Part shown: piece by piece, positions 1 through 9,999 of the stretch
Numbering within the stretch: position 1 is the stretch's first letter
Layout: each line of letters begins with the position of its first letter
Assembly (NCBI GenBank): GCA_026874595.1
Contig: CM049308.1
Location: 97,204,624-97,268,623, forward strand
DNA length: 64,000 nt
Direction of reading: 5' to 3'
From: Sipunculus nudus
Lineage: Eukaryota; Annelida; Sipuncula; Golfingiida; Sipunculidae
Notes under the pieces: generated by a model
The model's database searches: none
Told to the model about the DNA's origin: nothing
Seen by the model: the letters and a program-made list of their open reading frames with translations, nothing else
Translations under genes and position numbers: made by a program

Positions 1-336
1 GGGAGGGAGCGTATGGTTTTCCATATAATAGATACACCCCTTCACTATAAGTGGACTCATTCACTTTGATAAATCACTGCCAGTGGGTCAGAGAGGAGGC
101 ATCATCACTTACTAGCTAGCGGGCCGTGGGTGTAGACCTCACCCTTTGGCTCGTAGATAAGTAGGGGTCTCCATGTATGAGGAGGTGATGGTAGTTATAA
201 GCGAAGTTGAGTAGCCCACAACCCTCTATATCTTTAGTAAAGCGTACCCCTATGCATTGACTGGCAGTATACGTTTTGGTCATTTGGTTATGTTAAAATT
301 AAATTTCTGTGTTGTTTTATATCACCTATTGGAAAA
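1..336. repeat. 336-bp direct repeat, left copy
   Basis: This segment matches 16079-16414 in the same orientation with a constant offset of 16,078 bp. By eye I count about six substitutions and no indel. Homology stops cleanly after position 336. The left copy begins at the window edge, so the repeat may extend further upstream. It does not start with TG or end with CA, has no primer-binding or polypurine site, and holds no tRNA-type A/B boxes that I can see. It could be a dispersed element of unknown class or the ends of a larger duplicated block. I cannot assign a family. Confidence 0.85.
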
Positions 337-2236
337 TTTTCGCTTATTGGGGGAGCAATGAATGACAGGTTTTATCTGATATTCAGTTTGCTTGCTTGTT
401 ACGGGGCCAAGCGGACAAGAATTCCATTCACTAAACCAGTTTGGGTGAGGCTTAGTAAAGAGCATAATATAGAATAATAATACAAAATAGGTGTATTCCA
501 CAGTTATTTAAATGCTTAAAGTCAAAATTTATAAGTTAACAAATAGCATTGATGTTAGAAATAAGACCAGTTATTTCTTATTTTAAAATGAATTTGATCA
601 ACAGGTAAAAAGCAAGCACCAAACTCAAATACAGCCATTTGTTAAAGAACAGTGGTACTTAATCTTGCAGTACAAAGTCTATGAAATAAAAAAAAAAATA
701 AAAATGAAAAACTACCAAAAAAAAGTATATTAAGTATAAAAGTATAAGGCTCAAATGGATAACTTATGGTTTAATACTATGTGCAGGTGTTGAATCTGTT
801 GTTTTAGGGCCGAGGTCAGTATTCTTTATATGTAAATCATCATTAGTATATATGTGTAGAGAAACTTAACCATCTAAGATTTTAATAAAAGCCTTAGTTG
901 ATAAATATCAAACCTGACATAGGTGCTCCGCACTGAATAATATATATTAATTAAACGTATCTATTTCTCTCTGAGATACAGTTGGTAAAGAGCTAAATTG
1001 AGAGAATCTATCGCATGGCCAGTCACATGACCATAACACAGTAAGATAATACCGGTCACCAGTTCAGGCATGTATATCTAGCGTACATACTGGTATCACA
1101 TTATTTAACACAATGGCCACAAACTCTTATGAATCCATAAACTAATAATCTCCATCCTTCATATCAGCGGCTAACATGGTCACATTATACTGTCGTGTGC
1201 ATAAAATCTGATAAACTGCCAAACTGATCATATGACCTGTCTTTCTTGCATAAGTTCTTACCGGTTCAAATGTTTATCAGATGCAGTAGCTTTGCGCATA
1301 TTTGGAATGTCAGATAAGCCTGATAAAGTTATCCTGACTGACTGACTGACGATGTTCTGCTATATCGAGCAGCTACAGATTTCTGTAGTCGGCTCCTTAA
1401 GCGTAATTTTGTTCGAGCCGATAGACGAGATGCCACACAAGCCAAGCAGTATGTCGCCAGAGCATGCCACTGTTTATCCGTACCGTTGACCGGAGAAAGC
1501 TTCAGCATCCACAGCCCCAAAGCCAAAAGGCAGGATACAAACTTGCGCCGATCCCAGCGACAAATACTAAGTCAATCCACAGAGCAGAACCCGTGCGAAC
1601 GTTAGAGTGAGCGATCATTATTTTTTCATCAGCCATAAAGTAATCCTTGATAGATTAAATCTGGCTGAGAAATATGTATGTTTGCTCAGTGTCATGTGTG
1701 TTGAAGGTTGCATTCAGGAAACATATAATAATATTTGATGCCTTAACAACCTTGGACACAGTTCAATAATACAACACATCAACAATTATAATTCAAAGCT
1801 CATTTCTCATTTCTATTTCTAGTATTACACATTTCAAATCATTAATTCAAACATTAAATGTAAGCACAAATCTATTAAAACAGACATGTTAATTCATGAA
1901 TGATACCCAATATATCATTTTTAGCTTAATATTAGTTGCTTCTCTCTCTTGCAATAAATATTTTAATAAATGGTTTGATCTTTTATTTATAATTCAACCA
2001 ACTGTTCTATTGTTCTCTCTGCAAAACTCTATTGATACAACTTACGGTTTAAAGGTATTTACTTTCTGTCTAACATTACCCCAATGCAAGAACTAATTAT
2101 GAACACATTAATTATATATTTAGTTTAATTGTTATTCATATAAGTTTGCATCCAGTTAGGTACATATAAACACTGGTAATGTATTATTATGAGCTGACTA
2201 TATTCTTCAGTCAATTGTTAAATTAACCAAATCAGC
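337..2236. other. A+T-rich intergenic stretch, no recognisable gene
   Basis: About 1.9 kb of mostly A+T-rich sequence with short A-runs (around 690-745) and a small GACT repeat near 1336-1350. The one compositionally distinct part is a GC-richer patch at roughly 1330-1600. The small open frames here, including a hydrophobic one at 1896-2096, have no recognisable domain. No RNA gene or terminal inverted repeat was seen. Confidence 0.6.
1329..1526 (-). other. 65-codon open frame in a GC-richer patch, unassigned
   Basis: This is an open frame of 65 codons on the minus strand in a patch clearly richer in G+C than its flanks. The product would be basic in its C-terminal half (many Arg, Lys and Ser) with a short hydrophobic N-terminus. 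I recognise no domain. It could be a chance frame, an exon of a gene lying beyond the window, or part of an old repeat. The frame upstream of the ATG stays open for a short distance without an obvious signal peptide or a convincing splice site. No function is proposed. Confidence 0.15.
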
Positions 2237-3525
2237 ATGCATAGCATGTCAAGATAGTCAGACCTATTAGCTTTGAGGGGTAGTCATAGCATGTCAAGTT
2301 AGTCAGACCTATTAGCTTTGAGGGGTAGTCATAGCATGTCAAGTTAGTCAGACCTGTTAGCATTAAGGGGTAGTCATAGCATGTCAAGTTAGTCAGACCT
2401 GTTAGCTTTGGGGGGTAGTCATAGCATGTCAAGTTAGTCAGACCTGTTAGCTTAGAGGGGTAGTCATAGCATGTCAAGTTAGTCAGACCTGTTAGCTTTA
2501 AAGGGTAGTCATGGCATGTCAAGTTAGTCAGACCTGTAAGCTTTCAGAGTTAGTCATAGCATGTCAAGTTAATCAGACCTGTAAGCTTTCAGAGTTAGTC
2601 ATAGCATGTCAAGTTAGCCAGACCTGTAAGCTTTCAGGGGTAGTCAAAGCATGTCAAGTTAGTCAGACCTGTTAGCTTTGAGGGGTTGTCATAGCATGTC
2701 AAGTTAGTCAGACCTGTAGGCTTTGAGGGGTAGTCATAGCATGTCAAGTAAGTCAGACCTGTAGGCTTTGAGGGGTAGTCATAGCATGTCAAGTTAGTCA
2801 GACCTGTAAGCTTTCAGAGTTAGTCATAGCATGTCAAGTTAGTCAGACCTGTAAGCTTTCAGGGGTAGTCATAGCATGTCAAGTTAGTCAGACCTGTTGG
2901 CTTTGAGGGGTAGTCATAGCATGTCAAGTTAGTCAGACCTGTAGGCTTTGAGGGGTAGTCATAGCATGTCAAGTTAGTCAGACCTGTTGGCTTTGAGGGG
3001 TAGTCATAGCATGTCAAGTAAGTCAGACCTGTTAGCTTTGGGGGGGTAGTCATAGCATGTCAAGTTAGTCAGACCTGTAAGCTTTGAGGGGTAGTCATAG
3101 CATGTCAAATTAGTCAGACCTGTAAGCTTTGAGGGGTAGTCATAGCATGTCAAGTTAGTCGGACCTGTTAGCTTTGAGGGGTAGTCATAGCATGTCGAGT
3201 CAGTCAGACCTGTTAGCTTTGAGGGGTAGTCATAGCATGTCAAGTTAGTCAGACCTGTTAGCTTTGAGGGGTAGTCATAGCATGTCAAGTTAGTCGGACC
3301 TGTTAGCTTTGAGGGGTAGTCATAGCATGTCAAGTTAGTCGGACCTGTTAGCTTTGAGGGGTAGTCATAGCATGTCGAGTCATTCAGACCTGTTAGCTTT
3401 GAGGGGTAGTCATAGCATGTCAAGTTAGTCAGACCTGTTAGCTTTGAGGGGTAGTCGTAGCATGTCAAGTTAGTCAGACCTGTTAGCTTTGAGGGGTAGT
3501 CATAGCATGTCAAGTTAGTCAGACC
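2237..3525. repeat. 45-bp satellite, array 1 (about 28-29 units)
   Basis: Tandem repeat with a 45-bp period. Core motifs are agttagtcagacctgttagc, ctttgaggggtagtca and tagcatgtca. Units differ at a few recurrent sites, such as tgttagc versus tgtaagc or tgtaggc, and ggggtag versus gagttag. The subtypes are mixed, as expected from unequal exchange. On the minus strand 45 bp equals 15 codons without a stop, which gives repetitive CYDYPSKLTGLTNLT-type open frames. I treat these as by-products of the period. The array ends abruptly at the pyrimidine-rich tail of LINE copy 1. Confidence 0.97.
3513..3525. repeat. Target-site duplication, 3' side of LINE copy 1
   Basis: The 13-bp sequence agttagtcagacc lies directly left of the LINE tail. 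It recurs directly right of the LINE 5' end at 7393-7405. It belongs to the 45-bp satellite unit, and the right-hand copy continues the unit in phase (tgtaagc follows). This is the pattern left when a LINE inserts into an existing array. Because the flanking DNA is itself repetitive, some of the match could be chance phase, but the same junctions at copy 2 support the call. Confidence 0.75.
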
Positions 3526-3851
3526 TTTTTGTTCTTCCTTTTTTTTCTCTTTTCTCAGACTCTGTTCTCTTTACTATATAGAATTTTTTAAGCCCAGGTT
3601 TTCATCACTGATGCCCTTAAAGAAAACATAACACGTAACAGAAAATGTGACGGGTAATACAAGTCTTTTGGAAACTTTGACATTGCCTAATTTGTACAGA
3701 ACTTATAACAGATACCACATTGACAAAACAATACACACAAGCAACAGCTCTTTTCTTTAATTTACTCTCAAATGGCTATTGGTCCACCTTTAAGTTTTCT
3801 GATATCATGAATGATAACAATTCTGTGCCCTTACAAGGTATTTTGTTTTTT

Positions 3852-3990
3852 TTAATATACGCACATTCATATACACACATATATCTATATACATATATAT
3901 ATATAAACACACATAATTATATATACCTCCATATACACATATATAGTTATGAACATACATGCCAACACACACACGCATACACATCCCGTT
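3852..3990. repeat. AT/CA microsatellite in the LINE 3' UTR (copy 1)
   Basis: An irregular run of alternating atat, acac and catata steps inside the LINE 3' UTR. The homologous stretch in copy 2 is about 8881-9005, and the two differ in length and in a few steps (for example atacatatatat versus atacatctatat). This is a normal slippage site and shows the microsatellite was already present before the copies separated. Confidence 0.8.
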
Positions 3991-4111
3991 TACAAATGTT
4001 TACAAATATTTCTTTTTAGATACAGGTACTTTTATTCTACCATACTCGTGTCGTTATTTGCTCTTTTTATCAAAGGCAGAAGAGGTTCCCATTTTTTGCA
4101 TATACCTTGTA

Positions 4112-5927
4112 CTATCCACATTTCCTAGCTATTATCTTCTCAATGTTTTCAATTTCTATTATCTTTTGTTTCAAGACTAAAAAGAGGTTCTCCCTTTTCT
4201 TGTCTCGTTGTTGAAATATTATTTTTTTAAACATTAAAACGATGTGATTTAGAAGTATGTTCTCTTCTACTACAGGCAATTTGCCATAGATGATATTTTC
4301 AAGTTTAAAATTCTGGCAAATCCAATTTTTCATCTCGAAGCCATCCTCCTAACTTTTTATAAAGACATTTTGCATAAACACATTAAAAAAAGAGATGGGT
4401 TATAGATTCAATGTGGGTATAACAATACGAGCACCGCGGGTTATCGCTAAGCTTCCACTTGTACAGATTCTCGTTCACTGCAAGATAATTATTAACTAAT
4501 TTGTATTGAAATTCTCTACTTCGATACATAAAACAAACAAATATGGCGCAAGTGGGTCTCCTTGGCGGACACCACTTTCCAAAGGGAAGTATCCAGATGA
4601 GAATCCATTATTTAGTATGCAGCTTTCTGATTTATTATGTAAAACTTTAATCCATTGGATAAAGGAGTCCCCGAAGCCAAATCTCACTAGAACGGCATAA
4701 AGGAATCTATGATTTATGGAATCAAAGGCAGCCTGGAGATCGGCACCAAAAACAATTCCAGGTAATTTTAATTCATAGCTGCGTTCACCTTCCTCTGTCC
4801 ATTGAGCACGAGATCGGACTATTGCACCCTTAGTTTTTGAGTCATAATAGCTTTCTAATTCCTCTTTTGTCTTTAAGTAACAGTCTTTATTGTTATCTTT
4901 TCCATTTTCAAGGTTATCAGCAAGCTTGGACATCTTTTCCTCCAGTGAATTTATATACTTTCTCCGTTCATTTGCTTTATTTTTGCAGTATCTAATGGTA
5001 AATTCACGAATACGATATTTTAGGAACTCCCATTTGAACCTTGGGTCTGTGCACGGTTCACTGCACCATGTTTCGATGTTCTTTTTCATTTTATTGACAT
5101 ATGTCTCATCCTCGACAAGCGAACAATTAAAACGCCAGTGGGAAGGGCCATATTTACCCTGTTTGGTATTTTTTAAATGAAGAATGAGGGCAGAATGATC
5201 TGTATCTACAAACGGTATAATTTTGCATTCTGCTACAATATCCTGCACAACGTCTGATACTAAAAACATGTCCAACCGGAGTTGTACTAATGGGTTAAGT
5301 GTTCGCCATGTATATTTCCTAATAGTTTCATTTCGGATTCTCCAAATATCACAAAGATGAAATTTTCCCATTATTTCTTTTACGAAGCATATACTCGTTT
5401 CCTTTAATTTTGGATTACCACCGTTTGCATCTAAACTTGAAAAGTGAAAGTTAAAATCGCCTCCCAATAAAATAGGAGTAGATTCATCTATGTAAATATT
5501 AGACAATACATTATGGAGATCTTGAAAAAATATTACCTGCTCGTTGAGATGGTTAGGTGCATACGAATTAATTAATAAGAAAGGTGCTCCTTGAATAGAG
5601 CAATGGAGAATAATATATCTGCCATTGTGATCTATATGTAAAGATATTTAAGAATAATCTAGTTTATGACCAATATGAATACTAACACCACAGCTTCTAT
5701 TAGTATTATGGGAAAAATAACTTTTTCCTTTCCACTGATTTTTTCAAGATGTCTCATCGTCTTTCGTGGAGTGAGTCTCTTGCAAAAAACTTATACCCTC
5801 TGACATCTTATGATTTACAAGCCAATTAAATACTTTCCTCCTTTTAAAATATTTTCTAAGACCTCGCACATTTAGTGTTGCAAGGGAAAAATTGTGAGTC
5901 TATTCTTCTTGTTTGTTGATAACTCAT
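4112..5927 (-). pseudogene. LINE ORF2 relic, copy 1 (endonuclease, partial RT, C-terminus)
   Basis: Decayed ORF2. The longest open piece (4496-5506, 336 codons) carries the C-terminal half of an APE-type endonuclease: GGDFN near residue 15, RLDMFLVSD near 77 and TDHS near 102. It then runs into RT motifs DLQAAFDS and RQGDPLAP. It ends by running into unrelated codons where the 1,276-bp deletion removes the FADD motif and the thumb. The endonuclease N-terminal part (LNVRGL and LQETH motifs) lies upstream at about 5750-5880 but is separated by stops and a T-run slip. The zinc-knuckle piece (CSYC...HLFF, about 4383-4519) and the C-terminal tail (4112-4333, 73 codons) survive in other frames. It cannot make an active enzyme. 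Confidence 0.9.
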
Positions 5928-6141
5928 ATCTGAGAACAAAAGTTACAATACAGATCATTAGTTTTAGAACCAACATTTGACATATTAAAGAGCTGCTGAC
6001 ATTGAGAATGACAAGGAAAACATTTAAACACAAAGAACTGACGCATGTCATCATATCTATCGTACTTCGTTTGCTCCTTTATATGAATGGTTATACTTTT
6101 TAATTTAATAATAATTTTCAGATAATAATATGTATATTCGG

Positions 6142-6585
6142 TCAAATTCCAGACAGAATGGTATCAAGTGGAACACTATACTCGATCTGGTGAATTTTCT
6201 CCTGGTTATCCTTTACATATATTTTGCCAACCCATGTCCATGATGTTGTGACTCTTGGGTCATTCTTGACACTGTTAAACAACATTTGCATATCAATTCT
6301 CATGTCATCAACAATCAGTGTTTTTGTTCCTTTGAATTTTCTACGTTCTCTCATCACCCTGATTTTGTCATCTCTCCTCATAAATTTAACAATGAAAGGA
6401 CGAGGTCCTTTTCTATCCTTTTTATTGAATGATCCAAGACGGTGTGCCACATCAATATCCCTCTCACGCAGATGTACCCCAAGTGTCCTCTCACATAATC
6501 TCAGGACTGTTGCTCTACAATCTTCGTTTCTGTCACCTTCCATCACCCCATATATTTTAATATTTGACCTACTTATAATGTTCAT
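6142..6585 (-). pseudogene. LINE ORF1, RRM / Transposase_22-like part (copy 1)
   Basis: An open frame of 147 codons resembling the RNA-binding part of L1 ORF1p. It has NIKIYGVMEG near the start, then DVAHRLG, then RPFIVKF followed by basic DKIRVMRERRKFKG. In L1 proteins this region binds the element RNA as a trimer and acts as a nucleic-acid chaperone. The ATG at 6585 overlaps the end of the upstream coiled-coil frame by 17 bp in a different frame. The family normally has both parts in one ORF, so this is most simply a broken ORF1, although an overlapping-ORF arrangement is possible. Confidence 0.8.
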
Positions 6586-6967
6586 AGTGGACAGATTTGG
6601 TCTTAGCTTCCAATGATTGATTATTTGTGTCCTTAAGCTGATCTTGCATAAGTTCAGAATCTTTCTTCAGTGTCTCTAATTCCTTTCTCAAATTTTCATT
6701 CTCTCTCTCCAGGTTTGTCACTTTATCCTCAAGTTGTAAAGTCCTTTCATCTATCTTTTTATTGATCTCAAAGATAATTTCAACTTTCAACTGGTTTAAC
6801 ATTTCTTGAATCTTAGATTCAGTGACAGAAGCCATATCTGGTTCCTCCTCCCCCTCAGTTGAGCTAATAGATAGATACTGTTTAAGTTTCTTATAATCTA
6901 GCTGTGGTGATGTAGAGGAGGATAATGGGGATGACAGGGACCTCTCTCGTTTTTTGTCAACACTCAT
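6569..6967 (-). pseudogene. LINE ORF1, N-terminal coiled-coil part (copy 1)
   Basis: 132 codons. A low-complexity Ser-rich N-terminus (residues 10-40) is followed by an acidic patch and then a long heptad-bearing helix, about residues 55-120 (for example LEDKVTNLERENENLRKEL). In L1-type ORF1p the coiled coil drives trimerisation. The frame stops just after the helix, where the RRM-like part should follow. The same break is present in copy 2, so it predates the duplication. The start ATG at 6967 is followed by basic residues and preceded by the 425-bp 5' UTR shared by both copies. Confidence 0.8.
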
Positions 6968-7392
6968 AATAAATTTTCACTTCGACCATAACAAACATTC
7001 TTTTTGGAGCAAACAAATCACACCCTTACAAACACATTACGTGCATGATGACATAACACCAACAAAAGAGGGCTCCTGGTGTAGGTTAGCATTCAATGAA
7101 GTGGAGTGCCCGGGTACTCCGGTCATCTAGTGCAGGGGCAAAGACTCTAGGCCAAGCATTTACAATGGTCTTTTATGAATTGGTCTTTGCTATTCAATTT
7201 ACAAGTTTCAGAATTATTTAGTGTCAAATTAATTTTTTGTCACAAAAAGTTTACAATTTGGTTATTAAGCAAGAAAAAAGCAAGATTTCAATTTTTTAGA
7301 CCTCACAAGCGTGTATAACCTACCATAAGTGGCGAAGACTTCAGAGCTTAACAATGTGCGTCGTGCCATTCTGCCACACCAGGGAACCTCTG
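6968..7392 (-). promoter_or_regulatory. LINE 5' UTR, copy 1 (425 bp)
   Basis: The 425 bp between the ORF1 ATG and the left edge of satellite array 2. The homologous copy-2 segment (14770-15194) is also exactly 425 bp, with only scattered substitutions and compensating one-base A/T-run differences. It contains a GC-richer patch with cccgggtactccgg around 7110-7122. In LINEs this region normally holds the internal promoter. I see no specific factor-binding site, so promoter function is inferred from position only. Confidence 0.55.
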
Positions 7393-8530
7393 AGTTAGTC
7401 AGACCTGTAAGCTTTGAGGGGTAGTCATAGCATGACAGATTAGTCAGACCTGTAAGCTTTGAGGAGTAGTCATAGCATGTCAAGTTAGTCAGACCTGTAA
7501 GCTTTTAGGGGTAGTCATAGCATGTCAAGTTGGTCAGACTAGTAAGCTTTGAGGGGTAGTCATAGCATGTCAAGTTAATCAGACCTGTAAGCTTTCAGAG
7601 TTAGTCATAGCATGTCAAGTTAGTCAGACCTCTAAGCTTTCAGGGGTAGTCATAGCATGTCAAGTTAGTCAGACCTGTAGGCTTTGAGGAGTAGTCATAG
7701 CATGTCAAGTTAGTCAGACCTGTAAGCTTTTAGGGGTAGTCATAGCATGTCAAGTTGGTCAGACTAGTAAGCTTTGAGGGGTAGTCATAGCATGTCAAGT
7801 TAATCAGACCTGTAAGCTTTCAGGGGTAGTCATAGCATGTCAAGTTAGTCAGACCTGTTGGCTTTGAAGGGTAGTCATAGCATGTCAAGTTAGTCAGACC
7901 TGTAGGCTTTGAGGAGTAGTCATAGCATGTCAAGTTAGTCAGACCTGTAGGCTTTGAGGGGTAGTCATAGCATGTCAAGTAAGTCAGTCCTGTAGGCTTT
8001 GAGGGGTAGTCATAGCATGTCAAGTTAGTCAGACCTGTAAGCTTTGAGGGGTAGTCATAGCATATCAGGTTAGTCAGACCTGTAGGCTTTGAGGGGTAGT
8101 CATAGCATGTCAAGTTAGTCAGACCTGTAAGCTTTGAGGGGTAGTCATAGCATGTCAAGTTAGTCAGACCTGTAAGCTTTGAGGGGTAGTCATAGCATGT
8201 CAAGTTAGTCGGACCTGTTAGCTTTGAGGGGTAGTCATAGCATGTCGAGTTAGTCAGACCTGTTAGCTTTGAGGGGTAGTCATAGCATGTCAAGTTAGTC
8301 AGACCTGTTAGCTTTGAGGGGTAGTCATAGCATGTCAAGTTAGTCAGACCTGTTAGCTTTGAGGGGTAGTCGTAGCATGTCAAGTTAGTCGGACCTGTTA
8401 GCTTTGAGGGGTAGTCATAGCATGTCGAGTCAGTCAGACCTGTTAGCTTTGAGGGGTAGTCATAGCATGTCAAGTTAGTCAGACCTGTTAGCTTTGAGAG
8501 GTAGTCATAGCATGTCAAGTTAGTCAGACC
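7393..8530. repeat. 45-bp satellite, array 2 (about 25 units)
   Basis: Same 45-bp unit as array 1. It starts with agttagtcagacc directly after the LINE copy-1 5' end and stops with the same 13 bp directly before the LINE copy-2 tail (8518-8530). The last units of array 2 resemble the last units of array 1, including a gtcgagtcagtcag variant and a cgtagcatg variant. This supports an origin of the whole array-LINE module by unequal exchange. Confidence 0.97.
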
Positions 8531-9140
8531 ATTTTTTTTTTTCCTTTTTTTTTCTCTTTTCTTTCTTCTTCTTCTTCTAGGCATCTCAGACTCTGTTCTC
8601 TTTACTATATAGAATTTTTAAGCCCAGGTTTTCATCACTGATGCCCTTAAAGAAAACATAACACGTAACAGAAAATGTGACGGGTAATACAAGTCTTTTG
8701 GGAACTTTGACATTGCCTAATTTGTACAGAACTTATAACAGATACCACATTGACAAAACAATACACACAAACAACAGCTCTTTTCTTTAATTTACTCTCA
8801 AATGGCTATTGGTCCACCTTTAAGTTTTCTGATATCATGAATGATAACAATTCTGTGCCCTTACAAGGTATTTTGTTTTTTTTAATATACGCACATTCAT
8901 ATACACACATATATCTATATACATCTATATATAAACACACATAATTATATATACCTCCATATACACATATATAGTTATGAACATACATGCCAACACACAC
9001 ACGCATACACATCCCGTTTACAAATGTTTACAAATATTTCTTTTTAGATACAGGTACTTTTATTCTACCATACTCGTGTCGTTATTTGCTCTTTTTATCA
9101 AAGGCAGAAGAGGTTCCCATTTTTTTGCATATACCTTGTA

Positions 9141-9344
9141 CTATCCACATTTCCTAGCTATTATCTTCTCAATGTTTTCAATTTCTATTATCTTTCTATT
9201 ATCCCTTTTCTTGTCTCGTTGTTGAAATATTATTTTTTTAAACATTAAAACGATGTGATTTAGAAGTATGTTCTCTTCTACTACAGGCAATTTGCCATAG
9301 ATGATATTTTCAAGTTTAAAATTCTGGCAAATCCAATTTTTCAT
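9141..9344 (-). pseudogene. LINE ORF2 extreme C-terminus, copy 2
   Basis: 67 codons starting MKNWICQNF. It is the counterpart of the 73-codon piece at 4112-4333 in copy 1 and similar in spacing and composition to the C-terminus of the nested LINE (13348-13785). Copy 2 has lost 18 bp in frame here: KKRDNRK replaces a longer KKRENLF...K stretch. The match to a second, independent LINE shows this is genuine ORF2 tail and not a chance frame. Function of this tail in the family is not established. Confidence 0.65.
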
Positions 9345-9393
9345 CTCGAAGCCATCCTCCTAACTTTTTATAAAGACATTTTGCATAAACACA

Positions 9394-9849
9394 TTAAAAA
9401 AAGAGATGGGTTATAGATTCAATGTGGGTATAACAATACGAGCACCGCGGGTTATCGCTAAGCTTCCACTTGTACAGATTCTCGTTCACTGCAAGATAAT
9501 TATTAACTAATTTGTATTGAAATTCTCTACTATATGGGTCTTTCGTTGTTACATATATGCCTTTATATACCTCCTCCCAAGTTATTGTGAAATTATGTTT
9601 TTGATTTAATTCCTCCAAGGATTTTTGTGTTGTAGGATTCTTTGCGACTGTTTTAATAATTTAGCTATACACCTGTTTAGAGGTAATCTTTTGTATGTCT
9701 TTCAGACCGCATATTGTAAGTACTTTGGGCGGCATATTTTCAGTTGGGCCAGTTCGCTGATTTTCTTTTATAATATCAATCCATGCCTTCGGTATTGCTC
9801 TTTTAAGTGAAAACCATGTTAAGATATCAATACTGTTTGCATTATTCAT
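9394..9849 (-). pseudogene. LINE ORF2 C-terminal domain with zinc knuckle, copy 2
   Basis: Two open pieces in different frames. The 9849-9661 piece (TWFSLKRAIPKAWIDIIKEN) is a region that precedes the zinc knuckle in L1/Tx1 ORF2. The 9618-9394 piece carries CSYCYTHIESITHLFF, a C-x2-C...H-x4-C knuckle whose final Cys lies just after an in-frame TAA. The TAA sits exactly between HLFF and the final Cys codon, so the motif is cut. The same TAA occurs in copy 1, so it predates the duplication. Confidence 0.75.
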
Positions 9850-9999
9850 TTTTAATTGTTGCCATGTTTTCAGTGAGCCATCGCCTGTATAATATCTCTG
9901 ATTTGTTTCAAATGAAATTTGTTCAAGTTACTATAATAGATTGATTTTCTGTTTACCTTTATATACACATTATTCCATAATGGTTGAATGGACACCTCC

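Larger units (their letters stand above)
3526..7392 (-). mobile_element. L1/Tx1-type LINE, copy 1 (internally deleted)
   Basis: A minus-strand non-LTR retrotransposon. In sense order it has a 5' UTR of about 425 bp (7392-6968), ORF1 as a coiled-coil piece and an RRM-like piece (6967-6142), an ORF2 endonuclease-RT relic, a C-terminal tail (to 4112), a 3' UTR with an AT/CA microsatellite (about 3852-3990), and an A-rich tail seen as the pyrimidine tract 3526-3556. Compared with copy 2 it lacks the segment equal to 9532-10807 (1,276 bp). The deletion junction is at 4517-4520, where both parents share 'tact'. It is inactive: frameshifts, stops and loss of much of RT are all visible. Confidence 0.93.

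Noticed and set aside
3720-4180. Tyr/His/Ile-rich plus-strand frames over the microsatellite
   Set aside because: They are translations of AT/CA repeats in the LINE 3' UTR.
5872-6145. Small minus-strand frames between ORF1 and ORF2 as an extra LINE ORF
   Set aside because: They lie in the ORF1-ORF2 spacer, overlap each other in different frames and show no motif.
2232-8584. CYDYPSKLTGLTNLT-type repetitive frames as genes
   Set aside because: They are by-products of the 45-bp satellite (15 codons per unit). Some run into LINE tail sequence.
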